A stretch of 64,000 bases of DNA from Panicum virgatum (taxonomy: Eukaryota > Streptophyta > Magnoliopsida > Poales > Poaceae): positions 7,231,015 to 7,295,014 of the forward strand of contig NC_053146.1 of the NCBI RefSeq assembly GCF_016808335.1, written 5' to 3'. Shown here in pieces: positions 60,501-64,000 of the stretch. Every line of letters starts with the position of its first letter. Position 1 is the first letter of the stretch. Below the pieces are notes generated by a model. The model did not search any database. It had not been told where the DNA came from and worked only from the letters and a program-made list of their open reading frames with translations. The position numbers were made by a program, and so were the translations under genes.

Positions 60501-63500
60501 TCTTTTCATCAGAGATAGTACTGTTTGGACCTATAAGTAGCTAATCTTAGTTCGAACGGACACAGCGAGACCAGCTATCCAGTTAGCTGATTCAACCCTC
60601 AGATTCCAGCTAACCTACTAATAATGGATTAGTTGTGTGAATCCAAACTCGCTCAAACCTGTTTGCTCATGATTGCGCCGAGTTAGTCCGGAAATGTGGC
60701 CAAAGTTTCCATGCATCTCAAAGTAATCCACTCTGCAGGGAGCTTGTTTTCCCCGGCATTTCTGGTTAGCCCCGTACAAGGCCCTTGCTAGTCGCTACGG
60801 CTAACCATACAACACAAGCACACAGACTGAAATCAAGCTGGGCAATTTCATACGCCAGACCAAACAAAAGGTGCACGGGGGCAGATAAGATTCTCCGTAC
60901 CACGATACGACGATGGCCGCCGGCCCACGCGAATTTCTTTCCCACCAGACTGTGCCGGCCTGACCGGTTGTGTCTGCCCATCTACCATCTCCTTCTCTCT
61001 TTTTTTTTGAAAAAAAAATACTGCCGTCGCCTTGGCACCGGCTTTCCAGGCGATCTTTTTCTTTTTGAAAAATGGCTTTCCAGGCTATCTTTTTTTTTCT
61101 TTTTGAAAAAATGGCTTTCCAGGCGATCTTTTTTTCTTTTTGAAAAAATGGCTTTCCAGGCGATCAAAAGGGCGTTCACCATTTCATGGTTGCCCTTGCT
61201 TGTTCGGCAGCATTTCAGTACATCCTGTCTTTTCCTCTGTTTGCCTTTTCAGTTTTCTTTTCTCAAGTGGAGTGATGACTGATGATCCACCTCTCGTTGT
61301 ATTTTCAGTTTTCTTTCCTCTTTTTCGAAATATTTCAGTTTTCTTTCTCGAGTGGATTGATGATCCACATCCTACTACCTATCTATCCCAGCTTTCGTGC
61401 TGTCTGCCTCCACCATCGTTTGCAAGGCAAGACACGTACGCCATAGGCTCCTAGGCAGTGTGGACCGTGCATCAAGGATCACCATCACCTCGTGGGGCTG
61501 AGTACTTTATTTTTTTCTCCTTTTTGATAGAAACTGTGCTTGCTTTGGAGGCTCGGGCGAGTTGGCTACCATGTGGTTTCGTTTTGGCGCGTGTTGGGTT
61601 CACATTGAATCATCCATCGTGTTAGATGACAGATTGAGTTCGGTTTGATGCCTGGCTTTCCTGTGTCAGCGTGAGCCTCACACTCTTTTCGGCATCCCTG
61701 CTTTCTTCTTGCAAGTGACAACCTCGACCTCGTTTTATGTTTCAAGGTCTGTTTTACCACATATAACAACCTTACCATGCAATTTTTTTTTAAAATTTTG
61801 GCTAAAATTTAGCCTACCCCATTAGCACTCCCGCTTGGATAGGCTAGTGGTAAACTTTAGCACTTTCATTCATTAGTATATTTATGTGCTTGTTCGGTTA
61901 TTCTTGTTTTTTATCCTTTAATGTTGACATTTTGCATAGTCTAGCGGCCGACGAAGGGATGTAAAATCGTGATTTTTGTAATATTATTTCATATGGTTTT
62001 CAAAAATAAAATTAGCTAAAAAAAATTGTGCATGTCATGCTCATCGACTTTGATCGACATCCGCCCAAAAGACCGGTTCAACTAATTAAAGTGTGCATGC
62101 ATGGGAATAGCTGAGATCATATATAGACAATATCATTTTTTACTAGAATATTTGTTCCATGCATTGAGGGGAATAGCTCTGCTCGAGTATCCTTCTGATC
62201 CACGCTCCATAGTGGTTGGCTGGACACACATACTTCCACTAGGATGGCACCAAAAGGAGCCCTCAAATTCCATGCCGTACACCTCATCTCTTCCGTGCAA
62301 TTCCGTAGCCCCTTTGGTACGGAAAAGACCACAAGCTAAAGTAGATGTTGTGGACTGTGGACCATAACCCATGTGAGCTAGTGGGTTGGGTGCATCATGA
62401 CTGTGCTTTGGGTTGTGTGGTTTAAATTATTTTTTTGTGCAACTTTTGTTACACTGAGGGGATTAAAGGTTTGGGGTTTGGAAGTTGGCTTTCTCTTGCA
62501 TTTGTAGACCTCACCTCACTTTGGAAAATTAGGTTTTCGTGACAATGATTGTGCTACTTTTGTTGCAAATGGAAAGCTCGTTTCCCCCTTCCCTTTTCGG
62601 AGAACGAAAAATGCTTATATAAAGCATGCTTGTATATCATAATACTGCAGTAGTTGTTCTCCTATAATTTGTAGTAGTTCTCCTTCCGATGAACAGAGAA
62701 ATTATGCACGCAAACTCTATGGTACAGCTCGTTCTCATATGGTTTATGTACAGCCAAGTGGACATCACCTTCGGTCAGGGGTGGATCCGTTGGACCCATG
62801 AAGCTCCTCTAAGTCCCCCTATATATATATTTTTTTTTTGCCATGGATGCACAACAAGAAGAGGCTAAAGTTGTCTATAGGTAGAGGAAAGTCCTCCCTA
62901 ATTATTATTGATCCGTCACTGCCTCTGCTACTCCCATGACATGAGTTTTCATGGCTCGTCATGTGTTGTCTCCGAGGAGTCTAGTTGGAAGAGAATCGGA
63001 CTTGCAGCAGAGGTACGGCAAGCAAAATTAGACGTGTGTTGCTTCCTTCCATATCGTTCCCTGCTTGCAATCCAATCTTGAAAACTTAAAACAGGATCAT
63101 GGTTCGTATCCTGGTCAATTTGCTGGCCACCTTAGGGCTTGTTTGGTTTGGAGGAAATTGATGCGGATTGGGATGGATTAAATCCCCAATGGGTCAAAAT
63201 CCACCTCAATCCCCTCCAATCACTCCCAATCCCTTCGGAGAAGATTAATCAACCGAGCCCTAAAAAGACCGCAACTTCAGTTTATTGCCGAGTGTGGACT
63301 TTTGACGCTGAACTCGCCCTGTTCATTGGTTTAGCAAAACCGGATGCCGGCCCGTACCCAACCCAGATTGACCCGTCCTCCCGGTCTCTAGCACGGGTTG
63401 GAGCCGGACCGGTGTGACCGATATGACGGACGCAGTCTTGCGCTGGTCTGTGGGCTGGACCGTGAAACCCATCGAGAATGCAATAGATCGAAAGGAAAAA

Positions 63501-64000
63501 AAAAGTAGCGGCGGCGGGGGCTGCACATCGGCGGACGGCAGCGGCGGTGGCTACTGCAGGACAGCAGCTGCGAACGGTGGCGAGGCCCAGTGGCCGGGAC
63601 GACAGCTGCTGCTGCGGCGACGGACGGCGCTGCGGCGGACGACTGCTGCTGCAGCGGCGGACGGAGCTGCGACGGTGGCGGATGGCGCTGCGGCGGGCGT
63701 CGGCTGCGGCAGACAGCAGCTGCGTCGAACGGCGGCGGACGGCGGTTGCGGGCCAGATGCTGCCGTGCTGGATGTCTCGAGAAGTCGAGAGGGAGGTTGC
63801 GCTCGCTACCGAGGCATGCTTGCCTCTAGGCTGCCGTATCTCGCGTGGGTGCGTGTCTGTCCGTGAAACCGGCTGCCCAAACCAAACCAAGGTATTAATT
63901 AAGCCGTCAGAACCCGTTCAAACCCAGCCCGCACCGGACCGACGTTTTTATTTTGGCTTGGGTTGGAAACAAACCAGAAACCGGTAAACCCAAACCATGA

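Overview
The window is nuclear DNA of a grass (Poaceae). The evidence is two GC-rich-exon genes with monocot-style proteins (a plastid DXS and an NPF transporter), GT-AG introns, and a transposon set typical of grass genomes: CACTA, Stowaway, short TIR MITEs with 3-bp target duplications, hAT, Mutator-like foldbacks, LTR and LINE remnants. A panicoid grass is my guess; nothing here fixes the species.

Layout. 1-9576: a large, decayed CACTA (En/Spm) element on the minus strand, cut by the left edge of the window. It holds two broken genes and, near its 5' end, an inverted duplication of a Cys-rich coding remnant. 9577-26650: gene-free DNA with a 3.8-kb solo LTR (TSD ATTAT), a 1.58-kb hAT element (TSD GAACTAAC), a 454-bp CACTA miniature (TSD ATG) and several MITEs. 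26811-29640: 1-deoxy-D-xylulose-5-phosphate synthase (plus strand, three exons, 717 aa). 29641-34600: mostly retroposon and MULE-type hairpin DNA, including a 1334-bp foldback with a perfect 9-bp TSD. 34608-36614: NPF (NRT1/PTR) transporter (minus strand, two exons, 640 aa). 36620-41990: repeats, a metallophosphoesterase gene fragment, a LINE-like retrocopy and a MITE. 41991-48570: a microspherule-protein-1-like FHA gene (minus strand, at least seven exons), with a 13-residue in-frame duplication and two in-frame stops that a short intron could remove. 49140-64000: a minisatellite, two more MULE-type hairpins, a dense cluster of MITEs, one MITE split by a 1.57-kb solo LTR, and GC-rich low-complexity DNA.

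The three host genes are not an operon-like unit and show no evident functional link: plastid isoprenoid precursor synthesis, membrane solute transport, and a nuclear chromatin-associated FHA protein. The most unusual material is the family of long foldback elements with GC-rich mini-palindromes inside their arms, the Cys-rich palindrome inside the CACTA element, and the rearranged FHA gene. All calls come from reading the sequence and remembered family features; no search was run.
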